Source of the DNA: Luteitalea pratensis | GTDB taxonomy: Bacteria > Acidobacteriota > Vicinamibacteria > Vicinamibacterales > Vicinamibacteraceae | Length of the DNA stretch: 64,000 nucleotides | Assembly: GCF_001618865.1 (NCBI RefSeq) | Contig: NZ_CP015136.1 | Span: 1,709,001-1,773,000 of the forward strand | Direction of reading: 5' to 3' | Shown: in pieces, positions 1 to 9,460 of the stretch | Layout of the letters: the number at the start of each line of letters is the position of its first letter | Numbering within the stretch: position 1 is the stretch's first letter | The notes under the pieces: model-generated | What the model was told of the DNA's origin: nothing | Database searches by the model: none | The model's input: only the letters and a program-made list of their open reading frames with translations | Translations under genes and position numbers: made by a program

Positions 1-1
1 C

Positions 2-106
2 GCGATGGCCTTCTCGGTCCTCGTCGAGCTGCTGAACCTGCGGCTGCGCCGCAAGAGCACGACGCCGGTGGTACTGCATCACTCGTCGATGCCGGGAGAG
101 TCATGA
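2..106 (+). CDS. TerC family integral membrane protein, C-terminal fragment
   Basis: Only the last 34 codons lie in the window; the gene begins upstream. The visible tail contains AFSVLVELLNLRLRRKS, which matches the end of the last transmembrane helix and the basic cytoplasmic tail of the TerC/Alx family (multi-pass inner-membrane proteins linked to metal-ion homeostasis). The stop codon TGA overlaps the ATG of the next gene (ATGA at 103-106), so the two are probably translationally coupled. The family call rests on this short C-terminal signature alone. Confidence 0.6.
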   Translation, partial: AMAFSVLVELLNLRLRRKSTTPVVLHHSSMPGES

Positions 107-528
107 GCGACCAGAACTACGCCAACCACGCCCATCGTCCGGTGCCGACCGTGATCGGCTTCGCCTGCTGGATCGTGGCGGTGGTCGGCTTCACCGCGAT
201 GGGGCGCGGCTACCCGTGGGGACCGAAGATGGCGTGGGCCGGCGTGCTGTTCTGCCTGCTGGTGCTGTTGTCGATCGGGCGTACGTACACGACCAAGCTG
301 CAGGATCGCGTGATCCTCCTCGAGGAACGCCTCCGGGCCAGCGCGCTGCTCACGCCCGACCAGCAGCGCCGGTTCTCGCAGCTCTCGGCCAAGCAGGTGG
401 CGGCGCTGCGCTTCGCGTCCGACGCGGAGTTCGCGACGCTGTTCGAGCAGGCTGTCTCGGGCAACATGAAGCCGGACGCGATCAAGCGCGCCGTCCGCGA
501 CTGGCGGCCAGACCCGCACCGCACGTAG
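103..528 (+). CDS. DUF6526-type small membrane protein
   Basis: This is a 141-residue protein. An N-terminal motif QNYANHAH precedes two hydrophobic segments (about residues 18-35 and 45-60). A charged cytoplasmic part of about 80 residues follows, rich in Leu, Arg and Glu and able to form a helix (TKLQDRVILLEERLR). The QNYxNH start and two-helix layout match proteins annotated as DUF6526, whose function is unknown. The ATG overlaps the stop of the TerC-like gene by 4 bp, which suggests an operon. I cannot assign a biochemical role. Confidence 0.75.
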   Translation: MSDQNYANHAHRPVPTVIGFACWIVAVVGFTAMGRGYPWGPKMAWAGVLFCLLVLLSIGRTYTTKLQDRVILLEERLRASALLTPDQQRRFSQLSAKQVAALRFASDAEFATLFEQAVSGNMKPDAIKRAVRDWRPDPHRT

Positions 529-550
529 GACGACCCAGAAATTTCAGCTC

Positions 551-1501
551 TCAAATTTCTGGTTTTACCGCGATGTCCTCGCTGGTGCTGACGTTGAACT
601 TCTTGTAGTCGGAGAACGATGTCGTCGACTCGAGCGCGAACTTGCGGAAGATCAGCGTCTTGCCGACCAGCTTGTACTGGGCTTCGGCCGGCAGCCAGAT
701 CTCGTTGTTCACCAGCGTCCGGCGGAACGTGATCGTGCTGCCGCGTCGCATGCGCGCCAGCAGGCCGAGGCCGAAGGTGATGTCCTCGACGGCTTCGAGT
801 TCGGCCCGCACCACCTGCCTGTCGGCTTCGTTCACCCAGGCCTTGCCGCGAATCTTCTTCAGGAACTTGCCCGCATCACTCCGGGTCCGGGCCCTGGGTC
901 GCGGCGTCAGGCTGGTGAGGATGGTCGGTCGCCCGTCGAGGGTCTCGCGGCCGAGGATGGCGATCTGGTACACGGCGAAGACGTCGTCGATGACGTCCTG
1001 CTCCTCCTGCCGTTCCCGGGTCTTCTTCGCGAGCCGCTTCTGTCGCTGCGCCGGGGTCTCGACCCGGATCTGCTCCAACTGGTCGAGCACCGTCTTGCGG
1101 TGCTCGGCGTCACGACGCGCGAGGACCGCCGGCGAGAGCGGCACGTTGTCGACGCTGACCAGCCGCTTGTAGGTCTCGCCCGGGACTTCGGAGGGATAGA
1201 CCTCGAACTCCCGCCACGGGCCGAACCGCACCTTGCCGAACTTGGTCACGTCCACGTCGCGGCGACGCTCGCGAAATGTGTACTGCCGCAGCAGTTCCTC
1301 GTCGGTCCTCAGGCCGGCCTGGACCTCGCGGACCAGTTGCTGGGTGTCCGGCAGCGGTGCTCCGGTCGCCTGTCCGGCGCGCGCGGCCGTGGACAACCCG
1401 GACAGGCCACTGGCGATGACGCAGGCCGTGAGGACCAGCACGGCGGTGACATGCCGGTGCGGTCGACGGCGAACAGGCAGGGCATCCATCTCCACGCCCA
1501 T
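551..1501 (-). CDS. uncharacterised secreted protein
   Basis: I place the start at ATG 1501 (MGVEMDALPVRRR), with an alternative ATG at 1489; longer upstream extensions would run into the divergent gene. The protein has 316 residues and a clear signal peptide (basic n-region, hydrophobic TAVLVLTACVIASGLSGL, cleavage near ARAGQA). The mature part is charged and helical in its middle (KRLAKKTRERQEEQDVID) and then predicted beta-rich. The general plan recalls the LolA-like secreted proteins common in Acidobacteriota, but no motif proves it. It is transcribed divergently from the pseudokinase-TPR gene, with only about 60 bp between the two starts. Confidence 0.6.
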   Translation of the reverse strand: MGVEMDALPVRRRPHRHVTAVLVLTACVIASGLSGLSTAARAGQATGAPLPDTQQLVREVQAGLRTDEELLRQYTFRERRRDVDVTKFGKVRFGPWREFEVYPSEVPGETYKRLVSVDNVPLSPAVLARRDAEHRKTVLDQLEQIRVETPAQRQKRLAKKTRERQEEQDVIDDVFAVYQIAILGRETLDGRPTILTSLTPRPRARTRSDAGKFLKKIRGKAWVNEADRQVVRAELEAVEDITFGLGLLARMRRGSTITFRRTLVNNEIWLPAEAQYKLVGKTLIFRKFALESTTSFSDYKKFNVSTSEDIAVKPEI

Positions 1502-1562
1502 AGGACGCCTGGTCCGGCGCGGTGGTCGACTGACCTGTGCGACAATCAAGGCACTTTCGCGC

Positions 1563-4313
1563 ATGCGCACTGATCGCGGGCTCACGGATCTGGCCGCTAC
1601 GCTCGCCGATGGCCAGGCAGTGGACTGGGCCGCGCTCGAAGCCGAACTCGGCAGCGAGGCTGAGCGCGCGCTGTTTCGGCAACTCCGCGTGATCGCGGAC
1701 ATCGCCGAACTCCACCGCAGCATACCGGACGAGGATGGGCTCGACGAGTCCGCCCTGACCGCGACGCCGGCCGGCGACACCGAGCCCGAACCGGAACCAT
1801 CCCGTGGGCTTGCGACGACCCCGGTCGGGGACGCTGCGGCGGCCGACGAGGTCGATCTCGGTACCTGGGGACCCTACCGCCTGCTTCGGGCCCTTGGCCC
1901 CGGCACGCTCGGCCGCGTCGTTCGCGCCACCGATCACCTGCATCGCGATGTCGTGATTCGTTTCCTCCCGACGCCGTCGGCACCGGAAGTGGCTGTGGCG
2001 TTTCTCGCGACCGGTCAGGCCCTCGCACGGGTCCGGCATCCCAATGCCGTCGAGGTCTACGGCGCCGAGCAACACGACGATCAGACCGGCCTGGTGATGG
2101 AGTTTGTCGACGGCCGCAGCCTCGACCAGGTCGTCGTCACCCAGGGCACGTTCAGCGCCCGCGAGGCTGCCCTCGTCGGATGGGAATTGTGTCGTGCGGT
2201 GGCGGCGCTGCATCGCGAAGGGCTCGCTCACGGGCTGCTCTCGCCCGACAACATCGTCCGCGAGGCGGGTGGCCGGCTCGTGCTGATGGATGTGTGGCCG
2301 CAGGGCGTGCCGATCGAGGCGCTCGACCTGGAGGCTGGCACGCTGCCGTTCCTGGCGCCGGAGGTGGTGTCTGGCGACCCGCCCTCGGGCCGCAGCGACA
2401 TCTACGGCCTCGGGGTCGTGCTGTTCTACCTGGTGTCGGGTGCGTACCCGGTGAGGGCGTCGTCGCTCGGCGACCTCGCCGGGCACTACGAGCGTGGCGA
2501 GCGGACGCCGCTGGCCGATCTCCGGCCCGATCTGCCCGACGACTTCATTCGCATCGTCGAGCGGGCCTGCGATCCCGATCCCGACCGACGCTACTCGACC
2601 ATCGCGGGGGTCAAGGAGGCGCTGTCGCGGACGCTCGGTTGGGACACCTGGACGCGAAAGCAGCCGGTGGTCACCGCCGCGATCGCCGACACGCCGTCGA
2701 GTTCGACGGCGCCACTGGCCCTGGCGACGCCCATCCCGACGGCGCCACCGCGACCGCCGACGCCGTACGGACTGGTCGCGGTTGCCGTCGCCGCGATCGC
2801 CATCGGCGGATTCGTGGCGTGGTCGCTGCTGCCGCGCATCACCGGTCTGCTCAGGCAGTCAGCGTCGCTGGGCGTGCGCGGCGCCGGGGCGACGACCGGG
2901 ACGCCCGCCGAGGTCCGCCTGGCGCTCGGGAGTGCGACTGGGGCCGATCCGGCGTTGACGCCCCTGGTCATCGAGCAGCTCGCGCAGGACCTCAGTTCGT
3001 CGCCGCCGTTTCGGGTGATCGCGCCTGTCGCCGTCGAGCCGATGCTCGGTCAGCCGGCGGCGGCCATCATGCACGCCGTCGACGCCGACGTGTACGTGGA
3101 CGTGGCGGTGACGCGCCGCGGCACCGGCATGCAGGCGCGCCTCGACGTCGTGCGCGCAGGCGGCCAGACGCAGTCCATCCAGGAGGCCATGACCGGCATC
3201 ACGCCGTTGCGCGAGTTCACCGCGACGCTGACGCAGCGGGTGGTCACGGAACTGGCAGCGACCGAGCCAGGTACGCGGCCGACGCTGCGCACCGAACTGC
3301 CACTCGACAACCCCGAGGCGATGCAGGCCTACACCCTCGGGCAGGCGCGTCTGGGTCGCGGCGGCCGCAAGGAGGTCGAGGAGGCCGCCGAGTCGTTCCG
3401 CAGTGCGACCGAGGCGGCGCCGGAGTTCGTCCTGGCGTATGCGAAATGGGCCGAAGCGCTGCTGTCGCTGTACCGGCACAACGCGCTGAGGGCCGACGAG
3501 GCGCTGCCGCTGGCGCAGAGCGTGATCTCCAAGGCCTTGAGCCTGGACGATCGCAGCGCCGAGGCCTACGCGGCACTCGGGGATCTCTATGCGGAGCGGC
3601 ACAACCTCGAACAGTCCGAGCGGCACTTCCGGCGTGCCCTCTCGCTCAACCCGAGCTGCGAGTACGCGCGCATCCGGTTCGCCATGTTGCTGGCGGGACG
3701 TGGCCGCGTGGAAGAAGCCGTGGAGCAGGTGGATCAGGCGCAGAAGCTGAACCAGCGGTCGTCGCTGCTGCGCGGCTACCTGGGCGCAACGCTGCACTAC
3801 GCGCGCCGGTTCGACGAGGCGGCCCGCACGTACGAGACGTTGCTGCGCCTCGACTCGCAGTACACCGCGGCGCACATCGGCCTGTGCAAGGCGTACACCG
3901 AATTGCGGCGATCGGCCGAGGCATTGGCGGCCTGCCAGAGCGTCGGCGCCGAGCGAGCGGCGGAAGATCCGTTCGTCCAGTCGCAGCTCGTGAAGATCCA
4001 TCACGACGCGGGACGTCCGCGGGAAGCGCAGCAGGCGCTGACGCAACTGCGTTTGCTTTACGATGCCCGGCCGACTGGCGACGGAGCATTCTGGATCGCG
4101 CTGGCTTACGTCAGCCTCGGCGATACGCCGCACGCCCTTGAGTGGCTCGACAAGTCGATCGATGCGAACTCGTCACGGCTGGCTTACGCACGTGTCGATT
4201 CGCGCCTCGATCCGATTCGCCGCGATCCACGCTTCATCGCCCGCATGGCGCGCATCGACAAGGGGACCCCGGTCGTCGACGACCCGCCGGCCCGCCCGCC
4301 CGCCAGCCGGTGA
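1563..4313 (+). CDS. membrane-anchored pseudokinase with periplasmic TPR domain
   Basis: This 916-residue protein has an STK-like layout: an N-terminal segment, a kinase-like fold (about residues 104-360), a Pro/Thr-rich linker, one transmembrane helix (about 403-424) and a periplasmic part ending in TPR repeats (about 580-880). The catalytic residues are degenerate. The VAIK lysine is Arg133 (VVIRFL). HRDLKPEN reads HGLLSPDN, so the catalytic Asp is Leu225. DFG reads DVW (243-245). The glycine loop is also poor (GPGTLGRVV). The APE motif survives (LAPEVV). It probably acts as a scaffold or sensor rather than a kinase. The ATG at 1563 is chosen because the conserved LTDLAATLADG start follows directly. 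It sits in a unit with the downstream TPR gene. Confidence 0.85.
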   Translation: MRTDRGLTDLAATLADGQAVDWAALEAELGSEAERALFRQLRVIADIAELHRSIPDEDGLDESALTATPAGDTEPEPEPSRGLATTPVGDAAAADEVDLGTWGPYRLLRALGPGTLGRVVRATDHLHRDVVIRFLPTPSAPEVAVAFLATGQALARVRHPNAVEVYGAEQHDDQTGLVMEFVDGRSLDQVVVTQGTFSAREAALVGWELCRAVAALHREGLAHGLLSPDNIVREAGGRLVLMDVWPQGVPIEALDLEAGTLPFLAPEVVSGDPPSGRSDIYGLGVVLFYLVSGAYPVRASSLGDLAGHYERGERTPLADLRPDLPDDFIRIVERACDPDPDRRYSTIAGVKEALSRTLGWDTWTRKQPVVTAAIADTPSSSTAPLALATPIPTAPPRPPTPYGLVAVAVAAIAIGGFVAWSLLPRITGLLRQSASLGVRGAGATTGTPAEVRLALGSATGADPALTPLVIEQLAQDLSSSPPFRVIAPVAVEPMLGQPAAAIMHAVDADVYVDVAVTRRGTGMQARLDVVRAGGQTQSIQEAMTGITPLREFTATLTQRVVTELAATEPGTRPTLRTELPLDNPEAMQAYTLGQARLGRGGRKEVEEAAESFRSATEAAPEFVLAYAKWAEALLSLYRHNALRADEALPLAQSVISKALSLDDRSAEAYAALGDLYAERHNLEQSERHFRRALSLNPSCEYARIRFAMLLAGRGRVEEAVEQVDQAQKLNQRSSLLRGYLGATLHYARRFDEAARTYETLLRLDSQYTAAHIGLCKAYTELRRSAEALAACQSVGAERAAEDPFVQSQLVKIHHDAGRPREAQQALTQLRLLYDARPTGDGAFWIALAYVSLGDTPHALEWLDKSIDANSSRLAYARVDSRLDPIRRDPRFIARMARIDKGTPVVDDPPARPPASR

Positions 4314-4351
4314 GTGCAGGCCCGGATTGGCGGGCAGAATGTGTGGCTCCC

Positions 4352-5602
4352 ATGCCGGATTGGTGTCGAGCGCTCGCGGTTGGGACACTGCTCGGTGTCA
4401 TGTGTGGGGCGCCTGGAGAGACCATCGCGGCCTGCACGCAGCAAGGGTCCGTGGCCGGGGCAGGCCCGGGCGTCGAGGTCAATCAGGGCGGCGGGAAGCC
4501 CGCTGCCTTCCGGCCTGAAGGCGCCGACGCGCGCGCGAGAGAGGCATACCGCCGGGCGCGCGAGTGGCAGGCCCGCGGGGACGCCGACGGCGCGCTGGCG
4601 CTCCTGTGGCAGGCCTCGGGTCTCGCGCCGGGCGATGCGGACATCCAGACGGCATTGGCCGAGGCACTCGAGCGTGTCGGTGCGCTCGACACGGCCATCG
4701 AGGCCTGGCGCGCCGCCCTTGCGGCACGCCCGGAGGATCGCAAGGCATCGCGCGGTCTGGTACTGGCGCTCGTGGCGGCTGGTCGCAGCCCCGAAGCGGT
4801 CACGCTGGCGCGCGCGGCCGCCGAGGCAGCGCCGAAGGACGCGGACGCCCTGTTCACACTGGGCCTGGCGCAATCGGAACAGGACGTGGAAGCGGCGCTC
4901 GCGACCCTCCGACACGTGCTCGCGCGAGCGCCGGATCACACGCTGGCCCGCTACAACCTCGCATTGCTGCTAAACCGTGTCGATCGGCGGGACGAGGCGA
5001 TCGCCGAGTTGATGCGCGTGATCGCGCTCGAGGCGAGACCGGAGGCAAACTACGCGCTCGGCGTCGCCTGGTGGCACCGCGGCGAGGCGGCGCGCGCCAC
5101 TGCAGCGTTCCAGGCTACGATTGCGCTCGAGCCGAGACACGCGGAGGCGTACCACAAGCTCGGCGTCGTTCGGGCGGCCGAGCGTGACTGGGACGGTGCC
5201 GCCGCGGCACTGCGCCGTTCACTCGCGCTGCGACCCGACGTGCCGGAGGTGCACGTCTCGCTGGCACGCGTGCTCAGCGCGTCTGGCGACGAGGCTGGTG
5301 CCCGGGCGCAGCTGGCTGAAGGCGAGCGACTGCGACAAGAGTCCGAGCGCGAACACGAAGCGCGCGTGTGGACGGCGCTCGGCAGTGCCCGGCTGGAGCA
5401 CGGAGACGCCATCGCCGCGCTGGACGCCTTCCGTCGGGCCCTGGCCATTCGCAACACGTACGCGCCGGCGCACTTCCAGATGGGACGCGCCCTCGAACGG
5501 CTCGGCGACGCAGACGCTGCCGAGGGCGCCTACACGCGTGCGCGCCAGCTCAATCCCCGCCTCGTCCGAGGCTCACGGACCGCTCCCGAGCGCGTCCCGT
5601 GA
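4352..5602 (+). CDS. secreted TPR-repeat protein
   Basis: This is a 416-residue protein with a signal-peptide-like start (MPDWCRALAVGTLLGVMCGA), followed by about nine TPR-like 34-residue units, for example ALALLWQASGLAPGDADIQ and AIAELMRVIALEARPEANY. TPR units mediate protein-protein contacts, so the likely role is a periplasmic adaptor. An alternative GTG at 4310 is in frame and overlaps the upstream stop (GTGA), which would couple translation to the pseudokinase gene; I prefer ATG 4352 because it gives a compact signal peptide. Its position directly behind a TPR pseudokinase suggests a shared complex. No enzyme motif is visible. Confidence 0.75.
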   Translation: MPDWCRALAVGTLLGVMCGAPGETIAACTQQGSVAGAGPGVEVNQGGGKPAAFRPEGADARAREAYRRAREWQARGDADGALALLWQASGLAPGDADIQTALAEALERVGALDTAIEAWRAALAARPEDRKASRGLVLALVAAGRSPEAVTLARAAAEAAPKDADALFTLGLAQSEQDVEAALATLRHVLARAPDHTLARYNLALLLNRVDRRDEAIAELMRVIALEARPEANYALGVAWWHRGEAARATAAFQATIALEPRHAEAYHKLGVVRAAERDWDGAAAALRRSLALRPDVPEVHVSLARVLSASGDEAGARAQLAEGERLRQESEREHEARVWTALGSARLEHGDAIAALDAFRRALAIRNTYAPAHFQMGRALERLGDADAAEGAYTRARQLNPRLVRGSRTAPERVP

Positions 5603-5646
5603 AGCGCATCTGCGGTTCAGGTTGTCAAACCATCCGGCTCGGTGTA

Positions 5647-5678
5647 TGAGATTGGTAGCTCAAGTCTAACCAATCTCA
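5647..5678. promoter_or_regulatory. candidate operator: 10-bp perfect inverted repeat
   Basis: TGAGATTGGT (5647-5656) and ACCAATCTCA (5669-5678) are perfect inverted copies separated by 12 bp. The centre lies about 83 bp before the TonB receptor start. No T-run follows, so an intrinsic terminator is less likely than a dimer-binding operator for a local regulator. The regulator is not identifiable here. Confidence 0.45.
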
Positions 5679-5745
5679 ACGGTTCTGGCCTTGGCGCAGA
5701 CCGGTCGAGGTTGATCTACGTTCGCGGCTCACCGGGGGAGGAACC

Positions 5746-8700
5746 ATGTCGAGCGCGCAATGGATGGGGGGCGTGGTGTGTGCGATGGCGATGGTGGTGT
5801 CGGCGACGGCCGCCATTGCACAGGAATTCCGGGCCACGGTGAGAGGGCAGGTCGTGGATGCGAGTGGCGGCAGCCTGCCGGGCGCCATCGTGTCTGTGCA
5901 GAATGCCGATACCAAGGAGCTGGCCACCGCGGTCACCAACGACCAGGGCAACTACAGCATCCCGTTCCTGCGGCCCGGGCCGTACACGGTGACCGTGGAG
6001 CTCGAGGGGTTCCAGAAGTACGTGCAAAGCGCACTGCAGCTGGAAGTCGGGCAGACGGCCACGATCAACGCCACGCTCGGCGTCGGCGACCGGACCGAGG
6101 AAGTCACGGTCACCGCGCAGACCGTGCTCGAATCGAGCAACGCCAATCGCGGTGACGTCATCGACAACCGCCGCATCGCCGAGTTGCCCCTGCAGTCGCG
6201 CAGCCCAATCGCGTTGGCGACGCTGGTCGCCGGCGTGAACTACAACGCCCAGGCGGTCTACCTGCGACCGTTCGACAACGGTGCGCTCGCCGACTTCTCG
6301 ATGAACGGCGGCGCCAACCGCAACAATGAGTTCCTGCTCGACGGCGCTCCCAACAACGCCAACCAGGACGGCAACAACATCGCGTACGTCCCGCCGGCCG
6401 AAGCCGTCCAGGAATTCAAGATCGCCACCAACACCTACGACGCCCAGTATGGCCGGAGCGCGGGCGGCGTCGTCAACATGTCGCTCAAGTCGGGTACCAA
6501 CAGCCTCCACGGCGTCGGCTACGAGTTCATGCGCCGCAAGTGGCTCGACTCGAACTCGTTCCTCCTGAACTCCCGCGACGCGCCGAAGTCGGACCACTAT
6601 CTCGACCAGTACGGCTTCAGCGTCGACGGTCCGGTCCGCATTCCCGGCCTTTACAACGGCATGAACAAGACGTTCTTCCTGTTCACCGGTGAGCGGTACC
6701 GGGAAGGCACGCCCGCGCCGCTGTTCAACACGACGCCGACCGAGGCCATGCGTCGCGGCGACTTCAGCGACTACCGCGATGTCAACGGCAACCTGATCAC
6801 CATCTACGATCCGGCGACCGGCCGCAACGTCAACGGTACGTGGGTGCGCGACCCGTTTCCGGGCAACATCGTTCCGGCGGACCGGATCAATCCGGTGGCT
6901 CGCGAAATCATGCAGTACTACCCCCTGCCGAACAACACGACCGCCGGCGTCGCGCCATGGCAGCAGAACCTCGGGTACGCCGACCAGGTCAACAGGGACG
7001 TGTTCTGGAACTGGGTCGCCAAGGTCGATCACAACATCAACGCGAACAACCGGACGTTCTTCCGCTGGGCGGAGAACGAGCGCAACGAGTTGCGCAACAC
7101 CTCGCCCATCCGAAGCGGACCCGCGCAGGACGGCCAGCTGCCGCTCATCCGCGCCAACCGCGCCATCGTCGGCGACTGGGTGCACATCGTGGGCGCTGGC
7201 ACCGTCCTGAACCTGCGCGGCAGCTACACCTACTACCTGGAACTGAGCCGCTCGGATGAAGGATTCGGGTTCGATGCGACCCAGCTGGGCTTTCCGGCAA
7301 GCCTCGTGGATCAGTTGCCGCAGCAGATATTCCCGCGCGTGAACATGGCCGAATACGTCCAGTTGTCGCGCGGCCAGGGCGAGAACCGCAACGACATCTG
7401 GTCGATTCAGCCGAACATCTCACTGACGCGTGGGCGCCACAACATCCGCGCCGGCCTCGATTTCCGCAGCACGCACAAGGCAGGTCGCAGTCTCGGCGAG
7501 GCCGGCATGCGCTTCGACTTCAACCGTGGGTTCACGCAGCGTGAGTTCAACCGCGCTGATGTGCTGTCGGGAAGCTCCTTCGCGTCGTTCCTGCTGGGAG
7601 CCCCGTCCGGCGGGGTGGTGGACAACAACCTGCTGCCCGATTACCGCTGGACGTACGCCGCCCCATGGATCCAAGACGACTGGAGGATCACCGATCGCTG
7701 GACGGTGAATGCCGGCGCCCGTTGGGACTACAGCAGTCCGTTGAGCGAAGAGGAGAACCGGCTGAACTACATTTTCGACCCCTCGATTGCGAACCCTGCG
7801 TCGTCGCGCATCGACCAGTCGCGATTCCCTGGTTATCAAGTGCAGGGCGGCCTGACCTTCGTCGATGTCGACGGCAACCCGGAACAACCCTGGGAACTCG
7901 ATCGCAACAACGTGCAGATCCGCCTCGGCACTGCGTATCACCTGAACGAAAAGACCGTCGTGCGCGGTGGCTACGGACGCTATTACCTCAATCCGACCGG
8001 TCAGGGCCACAGCCAGGGTTTCAGCATCCAGTCGACCCTGGTCCCATCTCTCGACGATAACCGTACGCCGACGTATGCGCTCGGCAATCCGTTTCCGAAT
8101 GGTGTGGACCAGCCCGCGGGCAACTCGCTCGGTCCGCTGACGTTCCTCGGGCGGAACCTGTCCTACGCCAACCCGGAGTTCGTGGTTCCGAAGGCAGATC
8201 ACTTCTCCGCTGGCGTCCAGCGACAACTGCCGTGGGGGATGACCTTCGACGTGAGCTATGCGGCGAGCCGGTCGACGCAGCAGGAAAGTGAGTTCCGCGG
8301 CATCAACGAGCCGGGTCGTGACCTGCTCGATCGGTGCGACGTCACGAAGGGCGGCTCGCGAGCGCTCTGCGACGAGCAGCTCCCGAACCCGTTCTACCAG
8401 GTGCCGGGCTTCGAGGGGACGGCACGGTTCACGAGCCCCACGCTGTCCCGGTTCGAGTTGAGCCGTCCATTTCCGGCGTTCGGAACCATCTTCGAGACCC
8501 AGCGCAACGACGGCACCATCAACTACCACTCGCTCCAGTTCGTGGCCAACCGGCGTTGGGCGAGGGGCCTGGTCGTCAGCGGCAACTACACCTTCGTTCC
8601 CAAGTTCGAGCAGATCGGCGCATCGTCCGGCTGGACGCAGTCCGCGCCGGAAATCGGCGGGCTCAACGCGTTCATCGATCCCAGCACCAGGGAACTCGTG

Positions 8701-9309
8701 CGTGGCCCGTACTGGACACACCGGCGTCACCGCATCTCGATCTCGGGAGTGTACGAGTTCCCCTTCGGCGAGACGCGCACCGGCCTGATGAAGGTCCTGC
8801 TCGACGGGTGGTCCGTCGCCCCGATGTTCCTCTATCAGTCGGGGCAGCCCTGGCGGATCCCGCAAAACACGGAGGTGGTCGGCGACCCGTCGCTGGATCC
8901 CACCAAGGACGGTCAGTTCATCTACGGCGTGCAGCCCTGCGTGGGGCAGCGCAACGCGTCTGGCGGCTATACGCTGTTCGCCTACTCGGTGAATTACGGC
9001 TGCACGGAGCCGTTCTTTCTCGTCCGCGAGCCATACCAAGCGCGCACAGCGCAGGTCGTCGACGACCGGATGCGCCGCCCGGGCTACTGGCAGCTCGACC
9101 TGAACTTCGCCAAGACGACGCAAATCACCGATCGCATACGATTCCAGCTGCGCGTCGAGGCGTTCAACGTGTTCAACAGCCCGATGTACGACGAGCGCGA
9201 CTACACACGCGACACCGCCTCAGACGACTTCGGCCGTATCAACCGCAACATCCAGGGGCAGTCGAACTTCCAGCGGGTCGTCCAGCTCGGGTTCCGGTTG
9301 GTCTTCTAG
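5746..9309 (+). CDS. Oar-like TonB-dependent outer-membrane receptor
   Basis: This 1187-residue protein has a signal peptide (cleavage near AIAQEF). A carboxypeptidase-regulatory-like beta-sandwich follows at residues 25-105 (GQVVDASGGSLPGAIVSVQN), then a plug domain (MNGGANRNNEFLLDGAP, GRSAGGVVNMSLKSGTN), then a long beta-barrel. It ends in a C-terminal Phe preceded by alternating hydrophobics (QLGFRLVF), typical for outer-membrane insertion. This architecture belongs to the Oar/CarboxypepD_reg receptor class, abundant in Acidobacteriota and thought to import oligosaccharides or other large ligands; the substrate is unknown. A strong Shine-Dalgarno (GGGGGAGG) precedes the ATG, and a candidate operator lies upstream at 5647-5678. 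Confidence 0.92.
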   Translation: MSSAQWMGGVVCAMAMVVSATAAIAQEFRATVRGQVVDASGGSLPGAIVSVQNADTKELATAVTNDQGNYSIPFLRPGPYTVTVELEGFQKYVQSALQLEVGQTATINATLGVGDRTEEVTVTAQTVLESSNANRGDVIDNRRIAELPLQSRSPIALATLVAGVNYNAQAVYLRPFDNGALADFSMNGGANRNNEFLLDGAPNNANQDGNNIAYVPPAEAVQEFKIATNTYDAQYGRSAGGVVNMSLKSGTNSLHGVGYEFMRRKWLDSNSFLLNSRDAPKSDHYLDQYGFSVDGPVRIPGLYNGMNKTFFLFTGERYREGTPAPLFNTTPTEAMRRGDFSDYRDVNGNLITIYDPATGRNVNGTWVRDPFPGNIVPADRINPVAREIMQYYPLPNNTTAGVAPWQQNLGYADQVNRDVFWNWVAKVDHNINANNRTFFRWAENERNELRNTSPIRSGPAQDGQLPLIRANRAIVGDWVHIVGAGTVLNLRGSYTYYLELSRSDEGFGFDATQLGFPASLVDQLPQQIFPRVNMAEYVQLSRGQGENRNDIWSIQPNISLTRGRHNIRAGLDFRSTHKAGRSLGEAGMRFDFNRGFTQREFNRADVLSGSSFASFLLGAPSGGVVDNNLLPDYRWTYAAPWIQDDWRITDRWTVNAGARWDYSSPLSEEENRLNYIFDPSIANPASSRIDQSRFPGYQVQGGLTFVDVDGNPEQPWELDRNNVQIRLGTAYHLNEKTVVRGGYGRYYLNPTGQGHSQGFSIQSTLVPSLDDNRTPTYALGNPFPNGVDQPAGNSLGPLTFLGRNLSYANPEFVVPKADHFSAGVQRQLPWGMTFDVSYAASRSTQQESEFRGINEPGRDLLDRCDVTKGGSRALCDEQLPNPFYQVPGFEGTARFTSPTLSRFELSRPFPAFGTIFETQRNDGTINYHSLQFVANRRWARGLVVSGNYTFVPKFEQIGASSGWTQSAPEIGGLNAFIDPSTRELVRGPYWTHRRHRISISGVYEFPFGETRTGLMKVLLDGWSVAPMFLYQSGQPWRIPQNTEVVGDPSLDPTKDGQFIYGVQPCVGQRNASGGYTLFAYSVNYGCTEPFFLVREPYQARTAQVVDDRMRRPGYWQLDLNFAKTTQITDRIRFQLRVEAFNVFNSPMYDERDYTRDTASDDFGRINRNIQGQSNFQRVVQLGFRLVF

Positions 9310-9364
9310 CCGGCCCTGCGTACATGACCGCCGCACGTCAAGGGCCATGAACCACAATCGCTTG

Positions 9365-9411
9365 GCCTACAGCCTACGTCCTGCCGCCTACCCCTCCGGT
9401 AGGCTGTAGGC
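9365..9411. terminator. 13-bp perfect hairpin downstream of the TonB receptor
   Basis: GCCTACAGCCTAC (9365-9377) pairs perfectly with GTAGGCTGTAGGC (9399-9411) across a 21-bp loop, about 55 bp after the receptor stop. The stem is built from the same CCTACRG heptamer type seen elsewhere in the window. No T-tract follows, so it may be a Rho-related or RNA-stabilising structure rather than a classic terminator. Confidence 0.4.
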
Positions 9412-9460
9412 TATGGGCCGTAGGCCATACCGATGGGTTCGCGGGAGCCTGCCTGCCACC

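Noticed and set aside
1233-1562. N-terminal extension of the pseudokinase gene
   Set aside because: It overlaps the secreted-protein gene on the other strand and reads as its antisense; the conserved LTDLAATLADG start lies at 1563.
2859-4133. Long antisense reading frame in the pseudokinase-TPR gene
   Set aside because: It is a high-GC shadow of the TPR-coding frame; composition is Arg/Gly/Leu-rich without motifs.
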